Shown: positions 16,934 through 26,107 of the stretch, piece after piece | Layout of the letters: every line of letters starts with the position of its first letter | Numbering within the stretch: position 1 is the stretch's first letter | Assembly (NCBI GenBank): GCA_016191845.1 | Contig: JACPVF010000003.1 | Location: 186,001 to 250,000, forward strand | DNA: 64,000 bases | Direction of reading: 5' to 3' | DNA from: Chloroflexota bacterium | GTDB taxonomy: Bacteria > Chloroflexota > Anaerolineae > Anaerolineales > Villigracilaceae | The notes under the pieces: model-generated | Database searches by the model: none | The model's input: only the letters and a program-made list of their open reading frames with translations | Told to the model about the DNA's origin: nothing | Position numbers and translations under genes: made by a program

Positions 16934-18572
16934 AAAAATCCAACTTCTTCAACACATCCGACGTGCGCTGACGGCGGGTGAGCCGCCACGAGAGAAGACT
17001 CTCCTCGTAGGTCGCGCGCGCTTGCAACGCAGCAGTGACCGATCCCAGCGCGGCTATCAGCGCCAGCATCAACGTCAGCAGGCGGAAGATCTCCAACGGG
17101 AGCATCCGTTCGAACAGCAGCAGGATTCCCAACAGCGTGCTGCCAAAGATGATTCCCAGCGCGTACGAATAATTGCTGAGCAGGGCACGCACCCGTCCGC
17201 GGCGTTCTTCAGGGACCAGGTTTTGCAGAGCCTGCAGGGCAGGGACATCCCAGGCATTGTAGACCATCATCGGCAGGAAGATGGCCGCCACCATGCCCGC
17301 GTCGCTGCGAAAGAGCAATCCCACCAACACCCCCAACAGGATACCCAGGGGCAGGCCGAGCGGAACGTCACTGGGCGCGACGATCTTCAGCAGGTGACCC
17401 GTCAGCCGCCACTGCATCAGCAACGGCAGGATCAGCGACGCGATATTGAACAGGCTGTAGCCCAACGCAAAACTATCCATGGCGGCACTCTGATGATCGA
17501 GCGCCTGATAGAAGAGATACCACAACAGGATCAAGGCCGTCCATGCCAGCGTGGACGTGACCGCCAGATGACGGAACAACGGCACCTGGCGTACGGTCTC
17601 GAGCGCCTCGGTGAAACTCTCGCGCAGTGACTTTCCGACTGTGTCCGCCCGGTCGTTGCCAGGGGTGGATGTCCGCAGGGATTGGAGCAGGCTGAGCAGG
17701 AAGAGTCCCGCGCTGACGAGCAGGAGCAGGCCCGGGTTCCCGGCCAGAAAGGATTCCAGGCGGGTAAGTCTCACCAGCCCGGGCAGGCTGAAGAGGGCGT
17801 ATCCGATCAGGCGTCCGATCATCTCGCCCGAGGCCAGCCACGGAAAGACCCGCCGCGATTCCACCAGCGAATAGGCATCGTTGGCCAGATTCCAGAACGC
17901 CATGGGAAAGAGGATAGCCTGCTGGGTATAGATGAGGTATAGCAGGGGGAAGGTGATGCGCGTGGATACACCCAGCACGAACAACCCTGCAAAGACCAGG
18001 TATAGCGCCGCCAGCCCGCCCAACAACCAGTGGACCAATTTCATGCGCGGGATGCGGTCGATGGATTGCAGATAGAAGCCCGAAAAGCCCAGGCCGATCA
18101 ACATCTCCACCGTCCACAGCCAGGGCAGGTTGCGGGTATTGAGGGTCTCCACGAAACCCGAGACCGCCACCACGTCCAGCACGCCCAGCACCAGCGAGTT
18201 GACGATGGCCAGGCTCAGCAGGAAGGTCAAGGTCTGGCGCTTGCGCACGGCGGCAGGCTGGGTGGGCGGCTCGATCGGCTCGGGCAGGTCGCGGCTGGCG
18301 GACAGGGAGCGCAACAAGGCCTGATGACGCAGGTCCGCCTTGCCCAGATCATGGGTGGAGCGCCGTCCCCAGCGCACGCGATAGACAGTCTCGCCGGCCT
18401 CCTCCGCCTGCGACAACCACCCGCGTGCGATCAGCCGCTCCAGCGTTGACTCATTCTCCCGCCCCGAGCGGACCCACCGTCCGCGGCGGATGCAAGCCAA
18501 CAGGATGGAGCGCTCGTCGGCATCCAGGTCGAGCAGGTCGGCGGGGCGAAGGGCGGGGTCGGGTCGCGACAT
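16932..18572 (-). CDS. MFS/NTT-like polytopic membrane protein with N-terminal winged-helix region
   Basis: A 546-residue protein. Residues 1-95 are soluble and contain a winged-helix-like segment (ESTLERLIARGWLSQAEEAGETVYRVRWG). After residue 105 there are about 11-12 hydrophobic spans in two bundles, as in major-facilitator or ATP/ADP-translocase-like (NTT) carriers. The phrase NDAYSLVESRRVFPWLASGEMIGRLIGYAL resembles the NTT-type loop before helix 5. No substrate can be named. Start at 18572 is chosen over an in-frame start at 18587 because a -10 box sits six bases upstream of it with a well-spaced -35. It is divergent from ligA. Confidence 0.75.
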   Translation of the reverse strand: MSRPDPALRPADLLDLDADERSILLACIRRGRWVRSGRENESTLERLIARGWLSQAEEAGETVYRVRWGRRSTHDLGKADLRHQALLRSLSASRDLPEPIEPPTQPAAVRKRQTLTFLLSLAIVNSLVLGVLDVVAVSGFVETLNTRNLPWLWTVEMLIGLGFSGFYLQSIDRIPRMKLVHWLLGGLAALYLVFAGLFVLGVSTRITFPLLYLIYTQQAILFPMAFWNLANDAYSLVESRRVFPWLASGEMIGRLIGYALFSLPGLVRLTRLESFLAGNPGLLLLVSAGLFLLSLLQSLRTSTPGNDRADTVGKSLRESFTEALETVRQVPLFRHLAVTSTLAWTALILLWYLFYQALDHQSAAMDSFALGYSLFNIASLILPLLMQWRLTGHLLKIVAPSDVPLGLPLGILLGVLVGLLFRSDAGMVAAIFLPMMVYNAWDVPALQALQNLVPEERRGRVRALLSNYSYALGIIFGSTLLGILLLFERMLPLEIFRLLTLMLALIAALGSVTAALQARATYEESLLSWRLTRRQRTSDVLKKLDF

Positions 18573-18578
18573 GTGAAC

Positions 18579-18607
18579 AGTGTACAACGGGAACGAGTCG
18601 AGGTCAA
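18579..18607 (-). promoter_or_regulatory. Promoter of the MFS/NTT-like gene, leaderless
   Basis: On the minus strand TTGACC, a 17-base spacer and TACACT, then six bases to the ATG at 18572. This is the best case in the window for a leaderless transcript. Confidence 0.7.
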
Positions 18608-18612
18608 TCGGC

Positions 18613-18618
18613 TATAAT
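18613..18618 (+). promoter_or_regulatory. -10 box TATAAT for ligA, leaderless spacing
   Basis: A perfect TATAAT ending seven bases before the ligA ATG. No convincing -35 is present, and it lies back to back with the minus-strand promoter. Confidence 0.5.
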
Positions 18619-18625
18619 TCGTCTT

Positions 18626-20704
18626 ATGAACACAAAATCCCGCTACGAAGAGTTGAAACAGCAGGTGCATGAGCACAATTATCGGTATCACGTGCTGGAT
18701 GCGCCCATCATCAGCGACCTGGAGTACGACCGCCTGACGAATGAGCTCAAGGCTATCGAGGCGGAACATCCCGACTGGGTCACGCCCGATTCGCCCACCC
18801 AGCGTGCGGGCGCCCGTCCGGCCGACCGCTTCGAGAAGGTACGCCACCCCGCGCCGATCCTCTCGCTGGCCAATGCCTTCGGTGCGGAGGATGCGCGCGC
18901 CTGGTTCGAGCGTGTGCGCAAACTGGATGACCGTGTCGAGCGGGCGAAGTTCGTGGTCGAGCCGAAGATCGACGGCCTGAGCGTGGTCCTGCACTATCGG
19001 AACGGAGTCTTCGTCCAGGGCGCGACGCGCGGCGACGGCGAGGTGGGCGAAGACATCACCCAAAACCTGCGGACCGTGCGGGCGATCCCGTTAAAGATTC
19101 CCGTTTCTCAAACTTCGAAAGTATCCGTTCCCAATTCCATCGTCGTGCGCGGCGAGGCCTTCATCCCCAATCAGGAATTCGAGGAGTTGAATCAAAAGCT
19201 GGCCGAGGCAGGCGAGAAGACTTATCTCAATCCGCGTAACACAGCAGCAGGCTCGCTGCGTCAGCTCGACCCCGCGCTGACGGCCTCCCGCCCGATCACG
19301 CTGCTGGTCTACCAGATCGTGTACGCCGACGGTCCCGTCCCCACCTCGCAATGGGAGATCCTGGATTATCTCAAATCGCTTGGCTTCCCCGTCACGGACG
19401 TAGCACGCCGCTTCGATGAAATCGACTCGGCCATCGCCTACACCGAGACCTGGAACGAGGGCCGCGACAACCTGCCCTACGAGGCCGACGGCATGGTCAT
19501 CAAGATCGACGACCTGCGTCTGGCTGCGGACCTGGGCTTCGTGGGCAAGGATCCGCGCGGCGCCATCGCCTTCAAGTTCCCCGCCCGCGAGGTGACCACC
19601 TCCCTGCTGGGCATCGACGTGGAGGTAGGCCGCACGGGCGTGCTGACTCCCAAGGCCGTGCTCGAAGCCGTGGAGATCGGCGGCGTGATCGTCCGCAACG
19701 CCACCCTGCACAACTTCGACTTCATCGCCGAAAAGGAAATCCGCATCGGCGACCGTGTGCTGGTCAAACGCGCGGGCGAAGTCATCCCCTACATCATCGG
19801 CCCCGTCACCGACGCACGCACAGGCAGGGAAAAAGTTTACACGCCGCCGACGCATTGTCCCGCCTGCGGCCAGCCCGTGGAGCACTTCGAAGGTGAGGTG
19901 GCCTGGTACTGCGTCAATGCAGCCTGCCCCGCGCAGCTCGTCCGCAACGTGGAGCATTTCGTCTCGCGTGGCGCGATGGACATCGAAGGCCTGGGCACTG
20001 AGATCGTCGGCATCCTGGTCGAGACGGGCCTGGTCAAGGATGTGGCCGATCTGTTCACCCTGTCAGTGGATGATTTGCTGACGATCAACGAGGAGCTCAA
20101 CAAGCGCCGCCCGCAAAAAGAAGGCGTGGAGACGAAGAAAAAGTCCGCGCCCAAGGCGCCGCCCAAACGTCCCGAGAAGTTGTTCGCCGCCATCCAGGCT
20201 TCCAAATCCCAGCCTTTGCCGCGCCTGCTGACGGCACTGGGCATCCACGGTGTAGGCGAGGTCATGTCGCGCGATCTGTCGCGGACCTTCGCTGACCTGG
20301 ACGCGCTCTCGAAGGCCGGCGCCGAAGACCTTCAGCAGATCGAAGGTGTGGGCCCCAATATTGCCGAGTCCATCGTGGATTGGTTTGCCCAGCCCGTCAA
20401 CCAAAAGGTCTTGAAAAAACTCAAGGCGGCGGGCGTGTGGCCGAAGGGCGAGGAAATAACAGAGAAGAAAGAAGGTGCCTTCACCGGCCTGACCTTCGTC
20501 GTGACGGGCACCCTACCGACCTTATCGCGCGAGGATGCCAAGGCCTTCATCGAAGCCAACGGCGGCAAGGTCACCGACTCGGTCAGCAAGAAGACCAGCT
20601 ACCTCGTGCTGGGCGAGAACCCGGGCTCGAAATTGGACAAGGCTCAATCGCTGGGCGTAAAGGTCATTGGCGAGGACGAGTTGAAAAAACTGGCTGGAGT
20701 ATAA
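18626..20704 (+). CDS. ligA: NAD-dependent DNA ligase
   Basis: Seals nicks in replication and repair using NAD+. The 692-residue protein has every expected part: an Ia domain with YHVLDAPIISDLEYD, adenylation Lys114 in EPKIDGLSV, an OB-fold region, a four-Cys zinc finger (CPAC...CVNAACP), helix-hairpin-helix repeats (GIHGVGEVMSRDL; IEGVGPNIAESI) and a C-terminal BRCT domain (about 615-692). A Lys-rich insert at about 485-520 (KKKSAPKAPPKRPEK) is longer than usual. The ATG at 18626 is preferred, since upstream in-frame sequence overlaps the divergent gene and is not ligase-like. Confidence 0.97.
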   Translation: MNTKSRYEELKQQVHEHNYRYHVLDAPIISDLEYDRLTNELKAIEAEHPDWVTPDSPTQRAGARPADRFEKVRHPAPILSLANAFGAEDARAWFERVRKLDDRVERAKFVVEPKIDGLSVVLHYRNGVFVQGATRGDGEVGEDITQNLRTVRAIPLKIPVSQTSKVSVPNSIVVRGEAFIPNQEFEELNQKLAEAGEKTYLNPRNTAAGSLRQLDPALTASRPITLLVYQIVYADGPVPTSQWEILDYLKSLGFPVTDVARRFDEIDSAIAYTETWNEGRDNLPYEADGMVIKIDDLRLAADLGFVGKDPRGAIAFKFPAREVTTSLLGIDVEVGRTGVLTPKAVLEAVEIGGVIVRNATLHNFDFIAEKEIRIGDRVLVKRAGEVIPYIIGPVTDARTGREKVYTPPTHCPACGQPVEHFEGEVAWYCVNAACPAQLVRNVEHFVSRGAMDIEGLGTEIVGILVETGLVKDVADLFTLSVDDLLTINEELNKRRPQKEGVETKKKSAPKAPPKRPEKLFAAIQASKSQPLPRLLTALGIHGVGEVMSRDLSRTFADLDALSKAGAEDLQQIEGVGPNIAESIVDWFAQPVNQKVLKKLKAAGVWPKGEEITEKKEGAFTGLTFVVTGTLPTLSREDAKAFIEANGGKVTDSVSKKTSYLVLGENPGSKLDKAQSLGVKVIGEDELKKLAGV

Positions 20705-20748
20705 TCAGCCCACCCTGTTGGGAAGCACGAATCACAAGGAGCAACCCC

Positions 20749-21960
20749 ATGGATCTACATCACACCGATGATGCGGTCACCCGCCGCATTCAAGCCTTCA
20801 CCGACCGCGTCTCGATGCTCAAGGCCAATGACCTTTATTTTTACAACCAACCCGTGCAGGAGATCCTGCCTGGCATGAAAGTGCTCGTCAACGGGCGTGT
20901 GATGGGCATGTATGCCTCGTACAGCTATTTGGGCCTGGTGGGCCATCCGCGCATCAACGAGGCCGCCCAGAAGGCCGTCGCCAAATACGGGACGGGAACG
21001 CACGGCGTCCGCACACTGGCAGGGACCCTGTCCATCCACAGCGAGTTGGAAGAGACCATCTCCCACTTCAAGCACGCCGAAGCCGCCATCACCTACACCT
21101 CGGGCTACGCCACCAACCTGACCGTGGTCTCGACCCTGATGGGTCGCGGCGACTTCGTCCTCTCGGACAAGCTCAATCACGCCTCCATCGTTGACGGCTG
21201 TCTGATGTCGGGCTCGGAATTCCGCCGCTTCAAGCACAATGACATGGCTCACCTGGAGACCATGCTCAAGAACATTCCAGACGGCGCCGCCAAACTGGTC
21301 ATCGCTGACTCGGTCTTCTCGATGGACGGCGACATCATCGACCTGCCCAAGATGGTCGAGTTGTGCAAGAAGTACAACGCCTGGCTGATGATCGACGAGG
21401 CCCACTCGGTGGGCGTACTCGGCAAGACGGGCACGGGCATCGAAGAGCACTTCGGCCTGGGCGACGTGATCGACATCAAGATGGGCACGCTCAGCAAGAC
21501 CATCCCCTCGGTGGGTGGATACGTGGCCGCCAAAAGGGAAATCATCAACTACCTGCGCCACGCCAGCCGCGCCTACATCTTCTCGGCCGCCCTGCCACCC
21601 GCGCAGGCCGCCGCCGCCAATGAGGCCTTCAAGGTCATCCTCGATGAACCCTGGCGCATCGAGCAACTCAACGCCAACACGAAGCAGTTCATCGGCGGAC
21701 TCAAATCCGCAGGCTTCGACACGCTGTTGACCGAGACGGCCATCGTGCCCGTCATCTGCGGCTCGGACGAGGTGGCCTTCGCCATGACCCGCGAGGGACA
21801 GCACCACGACGTCTTCATCCTGCCCGTGGTCTCGCCCGCCGTCCCCGAGGGACTCGCCCGCCTGCGCGCCACCGTCACCGCCGCGCACGAGCACGATGAG
21901 ATCGACCGCGCGATGAATGTGATTATCGAAGCGGGGAAGAAGCTGGGTGTGATCTCGTAG
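20749..21960 (+). CDS. Alpha-oxoamine synthase (KBL / AONS / serine palmitoyltransferase family)
   Basis: A PLP enzyme that condenses an acyl-CoA with a small amino acid. The 403-residue product has the family marks: YSYLGLVGHPRI, GTGTHGVRTLAGT, MIDEAHSVGVLG and the PLP Lys250 in MGTLSKTIPSVGGY. Substrate choice cannot be read from this alone. Candidates are glycine plus acetyl-CoA (threonine catabolism), alanine plus pimeloyl-ACP (biotin) and serine plus palmitoyl-CoA (sphingolipid). There is no tdh or bio gene nearby. AAGGAG precedes the ATG. It lies 44 bases after ligA and ends before a terminator, so it may share the ligA transcript. Confidence 0.88.
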   Translation: MDLHHTDDAVTRRIQAFTDRVSMLKANDLYFYNQPVQEILPGMKVLVNGRVMGMYASYSYLGLVGHPRINEAAQKAVAKYGTGTHGVRTLAGTLSIHSELEETISHFKHAEAAITYTSGYATNLTVVSTLMGRGDFVLSDKLNHASIVDGCLMSGSEFRRFKHNDMAHLETMLKNIPDGAAKLVIADSVFSMDGDIIDLPKMVELCKKYNAWLMIDEAHSVGVLGKTGTGIEEHFGLGDVIDIKMGTLSKTIPSVGGYVAAKREIINYLRHASRAYIFSAALPPAQAAAANEAFKVILDEPWRIEQLNANTKQFIGGLKSAGFDTLLTETAIVPVICGSDEVAFAMTREGQHHDVFILPVVSPAVPEGLARLRATVTAAHEHDEIDRAMNVIIEAGKKLGVIS

Positions 21961-21991
21961 CTGACCTCACTGCTCAGTCTACATAGGAATC

Positions 21992-22022
21992 AAAGCCGCC
22001 ACTTTGCAGTGGCGGCTTTTTA
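21992..22022. terminator. Terminator between convergent oxoamine synthase and nuclease genes
   Basis: Stem AAAGCCGCCACT / AGTGGCGGCTTT with loop TTGC and T-rich flank on the plus side; the AAAG flank lets it serve the minus strand weakly. Confidence 0.88.
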
Positions 22023-22041
22023 TTACTCCTTGCGATTGAAT

Positions 22042-25000
22042 CTACGGCCGCAAACCGATCTTTACCGTGAACGTTTGCCCCGTGGAGGGAATGGTCACGG
22101 TGATGAGATAGGTCGCAGATGGATCAGGCAGCGACTTGGTCGCCAGGTTATACATGTACTGACCATCGCTGAAGCGCATCACACCCGTGGTGTCCGCGGC
22201 GCTGGTGGAGACAGGTTCGTTGATATCGTACACTGGCGTCGAACCAGACATCAGGGTCAACTTGATGGTCGGCGCGAGGTTGGAGGGCGTCGTGCCGTCA
22301 CAGTTCGTGAAGCGGATCTTGATGGGGATGGTGCTCTTGAATTTGAACACACTGGACCCGTCAGGGTTGATGGGCGGCAGGAAGCTGCTGGTGTTGTACT
22401 TGACCACTTCGCTGGTAGTCACTGTGCCCACGCCACCGTCGTCATCGGTCACCGTAATCGTGGCGGTGTAAGTCCCAGCCAGGGCGTAGGTGTGCTGGAA
22501 CGAGAACGGGCTGGTCACAGCGCCGACATTCTGCGTGTTGCCGTCTCCCCAGTCAATAACCGCCGTGTGTGTGTCCGCTGCGGCAGGATCGCTGAAGTTG
22601 ACGGTCAGGGAGCCGTTGTTCGGTCCGCAACTGACACTGTTCGCGCCAAAGGCCGCCGTTACCGAAGGAGCCACGTTGGTGACATCCACGCTGACAGAAG
22701 CTTCAGCCGAGAGTCCGCCCGTGTCGGTGGCTTTCACCTTGACCGTCTGACTGGTCGGCCCATCCAAAGCGGCGGCCGAGAAACTGACGCTCTGCCCGAC
22801 CGTCTCGAACGAACCGTTGTTGTCGAGGTCCCAGGCATAGGTCAATGGATCACCGTCAGGGTCGGAACCCGTAGCCGAAAGCGTAACCGCACCGCCCTCG
22901 TTGACGGAGTACGGTCCACCTGCATCCACCGTCGGCGGGGCATTCAGCTTGAGGCCGACCACCACAGGGTCATGGTCCGAGATGCGGAACTGGTCGGGCG
23001 CATACAGGCTGGCGATCTGGCCTGCACTCTTGAAGTCGTCGTTGTAATCGAGCACGCTGGGTTCGTCGGAGTTGATGTGGTAATCGCCCACGCCCGTCAC
23101 CTGGCTGACGATGGACGCCGAGCCAAGCGCATGGTCGAGGTACCCCCACTGCCCGTCGAAGACATAGGAATAGGCATCGGGACCGACAAAGGTATCGATC
23201 AGATTGGTGAAACCCGCATTCTTGATGACCGTGATCGGGTCTTCCATGGCGTAGGAGTTGTAGTCGCCGAGCATCAGGATATCGGGATCGCCCGTGCCTG
23301 TCGGGTCGGTGGCGAACCAGTTCATCAACTCAGTGACGGCATTGACGCGCACCTGGTTGCAGTTGCCCTGGCCGTCCCCCGCGTCAGGCGCATCACAGGC
23401 CGAGCCTTTGCTCTTGAGGTGGTTGACATCCACGATGAAGACCGCGCCATTGGAATTCTGCTGGAAGGCCTGCATCAGGGACGGGCGGCTGCGCGGCGAA
23501 CTGTCACCACCGTTGACAAAGGCCGCTGTGTTCAGGGCCGCCGTCTGCCCGATGGGCGTGACGCTGGCGGGCTTGTAGATGAGCGCCACGCGGATGGCGT
23601 CCGTGCCCATCGCGTTGAGCTGACCTGTGTTGGCATCCACGTTGATGAAGGCGTAGGTGCCAGGCGCGGTGGCCGCGTTGAGCTGGTCCACCAGGAATTG
23701 CAGCGAACTATCGGGACCGTAGCCGTCGTTCTCCAACTCGTTGACGCCAACGACATCGGGATTCATCGCCACGATGGCCGCCACCGTCTTGGGCCACTGA
23801 CGGGCGAACTCGCCCGCATCGTCCGCGCCACGACAGTCGGTGAGGGATCCGCCAACGCCCAGGTTGCAGGCATAGGGTGGATTGCTGCTGGCGCCGTCGA
23901 AGGTGTTGAAGAAGTTGAGCAGGTTCATGCCCACCACCTTGAGCGTGCCGCCCACTGCGGGCGCAGAGGTGGGACGCGCGTTGGCGGGCTCGAAGTAGGC
24001 ATAGCCGCCCAGAGCGTTGATCGGGCGTACGCGATAAGCGTTTCCGCTGGCCGCATTGCCTGCCCAGGTGTAGGTCATCACACCCACGATGCCCGTGGCC
24101 GTGTCACCGCCGCGCAGGGTGTTGCTGGCCGAAAGCGGCAGTCCGCCACGTCCGAACACGATCGGATCGGGATTCTGATTCTGCAGGTCGTCATCGAGGA
24201 TGATGCGATTGAGGTTGTTCTGAGCCTGCAAGGCCAGGGCAGGTGCTCCGGGGGCCACCACATTGGTCGGCTGCGACAGACGCGCCCCCGAAGAAAGCAC
24301 CACCTGACCGAAGCGCCCGAGCTGGAAGTGTTCGGTCACGTACAGGGTCTGGGGCAGGCGCACCAGCATGCCCTCATATTGCTCGGCAAAGGCGGTGGAC
24401 GCAAACGGCAGGTTCACATCGGTGGGGGCCACCGAACCCGTACCGCAGTTGGTGATATTGGTCACGCTGCTGATCTGGGTCTGGTCCTGGAAGTCACCCG
24501 CTGTGCCCGTGACGTAGACCACGTCCCCGAGGTTGACCGAGTTGTTGCTCCCGTTGAAGACGAAGATACCGTCCGAGGTGGCGGGATTTCCATCCCCGTC
24601 CAAGTCCTGGATGAAGAATCCGCGCTGAGCCGGGGAAGCGCCTTCATAATCCCCGATTACCACACCCTTGGTGGTGACCACGCCCGTAATGGCGGGAGTC
24701 GGTCCGCTGCCCTGGATGTTGTAGATGGGTGTAAATGACTGGGCACAGGCGTTGATGTCATCGTTGAGGATCGTGCCCTGACCCTGACCATCTGTGACAT
24801 CCGCGCCCGTCACGTTGGTCACGTTGACAAAGAAGGTCTCGTCGGGCTCGGCAGCGGTGTCGCCGTTGGCCAACACGTCGAAGGTATAGGTTGAACCGCC
24901 TGCAGGGATGCTCTGCCCTGTCAACGATTTCGCGGTGAAGTCGCTGGGGGAGGTCGCCGTGTCATCGGCGGTGGCGATGTCAAAGGTCACACCCCCCGCT

Positions 25001-25830
25001 CCCGCTGGCGAAGACAGGCTGACCGTAAAGCTGAAAGTGGTCGTGCCGCTGTTACCTTCGTTCAGGCTGACATCATTGATCGACAGCGCAGGGGTCGGCG
25101 GGACCGCGCCATTGGGAGTTATAGAGAAATCGTCCACCGAAAGGCCATCGTCAGCGCCGGGGATCAGGTCCGAATCCGCCCAACGCAGCCAGAAGGTGGA
25201 ACCGTTGAGGATGTTCAGGCCTGTGATCGAGAAGCTCAAGGCCGTGCGGTTCGGAGAGACGTTGCCGTTTAATGCGCCCACTGTCCCCGCCACAACAGGG
25301 CTCGAGAAATCGAGGCTGTCGTAATCGGTCCAGGTGCCCGTGGTGATGCTGGTGGCGTTGGTGCTAAGTTGGAAATCGAGACGGTCGGCGGAGCGACCCG
25401 TGGTGTTCTGTCCCAGGCGCCACTGCTCGCCTATATAGGCAATATCGAGCGAGGTGATCGTCCCGCCCGTGTTGTTCGTAAATTGTGCTCCGATCAAAGG
25501 AACCAGGCTGCCGCTGCGTAATCCCCCAAAAGCACGTTCAGAATTTGATGCTGCTCCAAAACTATAGGTATCGCCGGTGTTGTCCGAGCCTGTTCCCGCT
25601 CGATACGTGGTATTGGCGTTCGTGCCGCTTTCGGAGAACTCCCAGCCCGTGGGCACCACGGTGTTGGCTGTGCCAGAACTGGCCAGGGTATTGAAATCTT
25701 GAGTGTATGCGCTTCCAAAGCTGGTGAGGCTGACCGTTCCAGATGCCACGCCAGGCTGGACTGGCCATGCGGCGAATAGAATTGCCAATGCTGCGATGAA
25801 CGATAAGATTCTTGGCAAGTTTCGTTTCAT
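22042..25830 (-). CDS. Secreted ExeM/NucH-type nuclease with Calx-beta and PKD domains
   Basis: A 1262-residue exported protein. A signal peptide (MKRNLPRIL, a hydrophobic core, cleavage near AWPVQPGVASG) is followed by a beta-rich N-terminal domain, a Calx-beta domain (about 250-360, NEGNSGTTTFSFTV), an OB-like NucH region, and an endonuclease/exonuclease/phosphatase catalytic domain (about 650-985). Catalytic motifs are NELENDGYG, DVNHLKSKG, LGDYNSY and SDHDPVVVG. Two PKD-like domains follow (PDGDPLTYAWDLD; IDWGDGN...VTDDDGG), then a C-terminal PxKF-type beta domain. It probably degrades extracellular DNA for nutrients or matrix turnover. The ATG at 25830 is chosen for AAGGAG six bases upstream. 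No sortase signal is seen. Confidence 0.88.
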   Translation of the reverse strand: MKRNLPRILSFIAALAILFAAWPVQPGVASGTVSLTSFGSAYTQDFNTLASSGTANTVVPTGWEFSESGTNANTTYRAGTGSDNTGDTYSFGAASNSERAFGGLRSGSLVPLIGAQFTNNTGGTITSLDIAYIGEQWRLGQNTTGRSADRLDFQLSTNATSITTGTWTDYDSLDFSSPVVAGTVGALNGNVSPNRTALSFSITGLNILNGSTFWLRWADSDLIPGADDGLSVDDFSITPNGAVPPTPALSINDVSLNEGNSGTTTFSFTVSLSSPAGAGGVTFDIATADDTATSPSDFTAKSLTGQSIPAGGSTYTFDVLANGDTAAEPDETFFVNVTNVTGADVTDGQGQGTILNDDINACAQSFTPIYNIQGSGPTPAITGVVTTKGVVIGDYEGASPAQRGFFIQDLDGDGNPATSDGIFVFNGSNNSVNLGDVVYVTGTAGDFQDQTQISSVTNITNCGTGSVAPTDVNLPFASTAFAEQYEGMLVRLPQTLYVTEHFQLGRFGQVVLSSGARLSQPTNVVAPGAPALALQAQNNLNRIILDDDLQNQNPDPIVFGRGGLPLSASNTLRGGDTATGIVGVMTYTWAGNAASGNAYRVRPINALGGYAYFEPANARPTSAPAVGGTLKVVGMNLLNFFNTFDGASSNPPYACNLGVGGSLTDCRGADDAGEFARQWPKTVAAIVAMNPDVVGVNELENDGYGPDSSLQFLVDQLNAATAPGTYAFINVDANTGQLNAMGTDAIRVALIYKPASVTPIGQTAALNTAAFVNGGDSSPRSRPSLMQAFQQNSNGAVFIVDVNHLKSKGSACDAPDAGDGQGNCNQVRVNAVTELMNWFATDPTGTGDPDILMLGDYNSYAMEDPITVIKNAGFTNLIDTFVGPDAYSYVFDGQWGYLDHALGSASIVSQVTGVGDYHINSDEPSVLDYNDDFKSAGQIASLYAPDQFRISDHDPVVVGLKLNAPPTVDAGGPYSVNEGGAVTLSATGSDPDGDPLTYAWDLDNNGSFETVGQSVSFSAAALDGPTSQTVKVKATDTGGLSAEASVSVDVTNVAPSVTAAFGANSVSCGPNNGSLTVNFSDPAAADTHTAVIDWGDGNTQNVGAVTSPFSFQHTYALAGTYTATITVTDDDGGVGTVTTSEVVKYNTSSFLPPINPDGSSVFKFKSTIPIKIRFTNCDGTTPSNLAPTIKLTLMSGSTPVYDINEPVSTSAADTTGVMRFSDGQYMYNLATKSLPDPSATYLITVTIPSTGQTFTVKIGLRP

Positions 25831-25961
25831 GCTTTTCTCCTTGTTATTCATTGGGCAGGTAAAGGGGAATGATTAACAACGGGCCAGGGATTTTCTCTCT
25901 TTTCTACGCCTCCTCAGGCTTTATTCAGTTTTGACGATGTGTGGATCCACCCTGTGAATTG

Positions 25962-25990
25962 ATTGTATGTTAGCCCTAACAAAAATGCAA
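25962..25990 (-). promoter_or_regulatory. Promoter of the secreted nuclease, with inverted repeat in the spacer
   Basis: On the minus strand TTGCAT, a 17-base spacer and TACAAT. The spacer contains the inverted repeat GTTAG-GG-CTAAC, a possible operator. The leader to the ATG would be about 125 bases. Confidence 0.6.
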
Positions 25991-26107
25991 GCATGGGATT
26001 GAAAGCTGGACCTTCGCGCTTATTCTGATAGTTCTTGATAGAATTTTTATAACATTTTTCTAATAAATTGGTTTTAGAATCTCTTCTCATAACAAGGAGT
26101 TGAAACC

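Noticed and set aside
22009-24738. A 909-codon open frame on the plus strand opposite the secreted nuclease
   Set aside because: It is antisense to a gene with clear signal peptide and catalytic motifs; its residues are His/Arg/Gly-rich without any domain, as expected from high-GC antisense reading.
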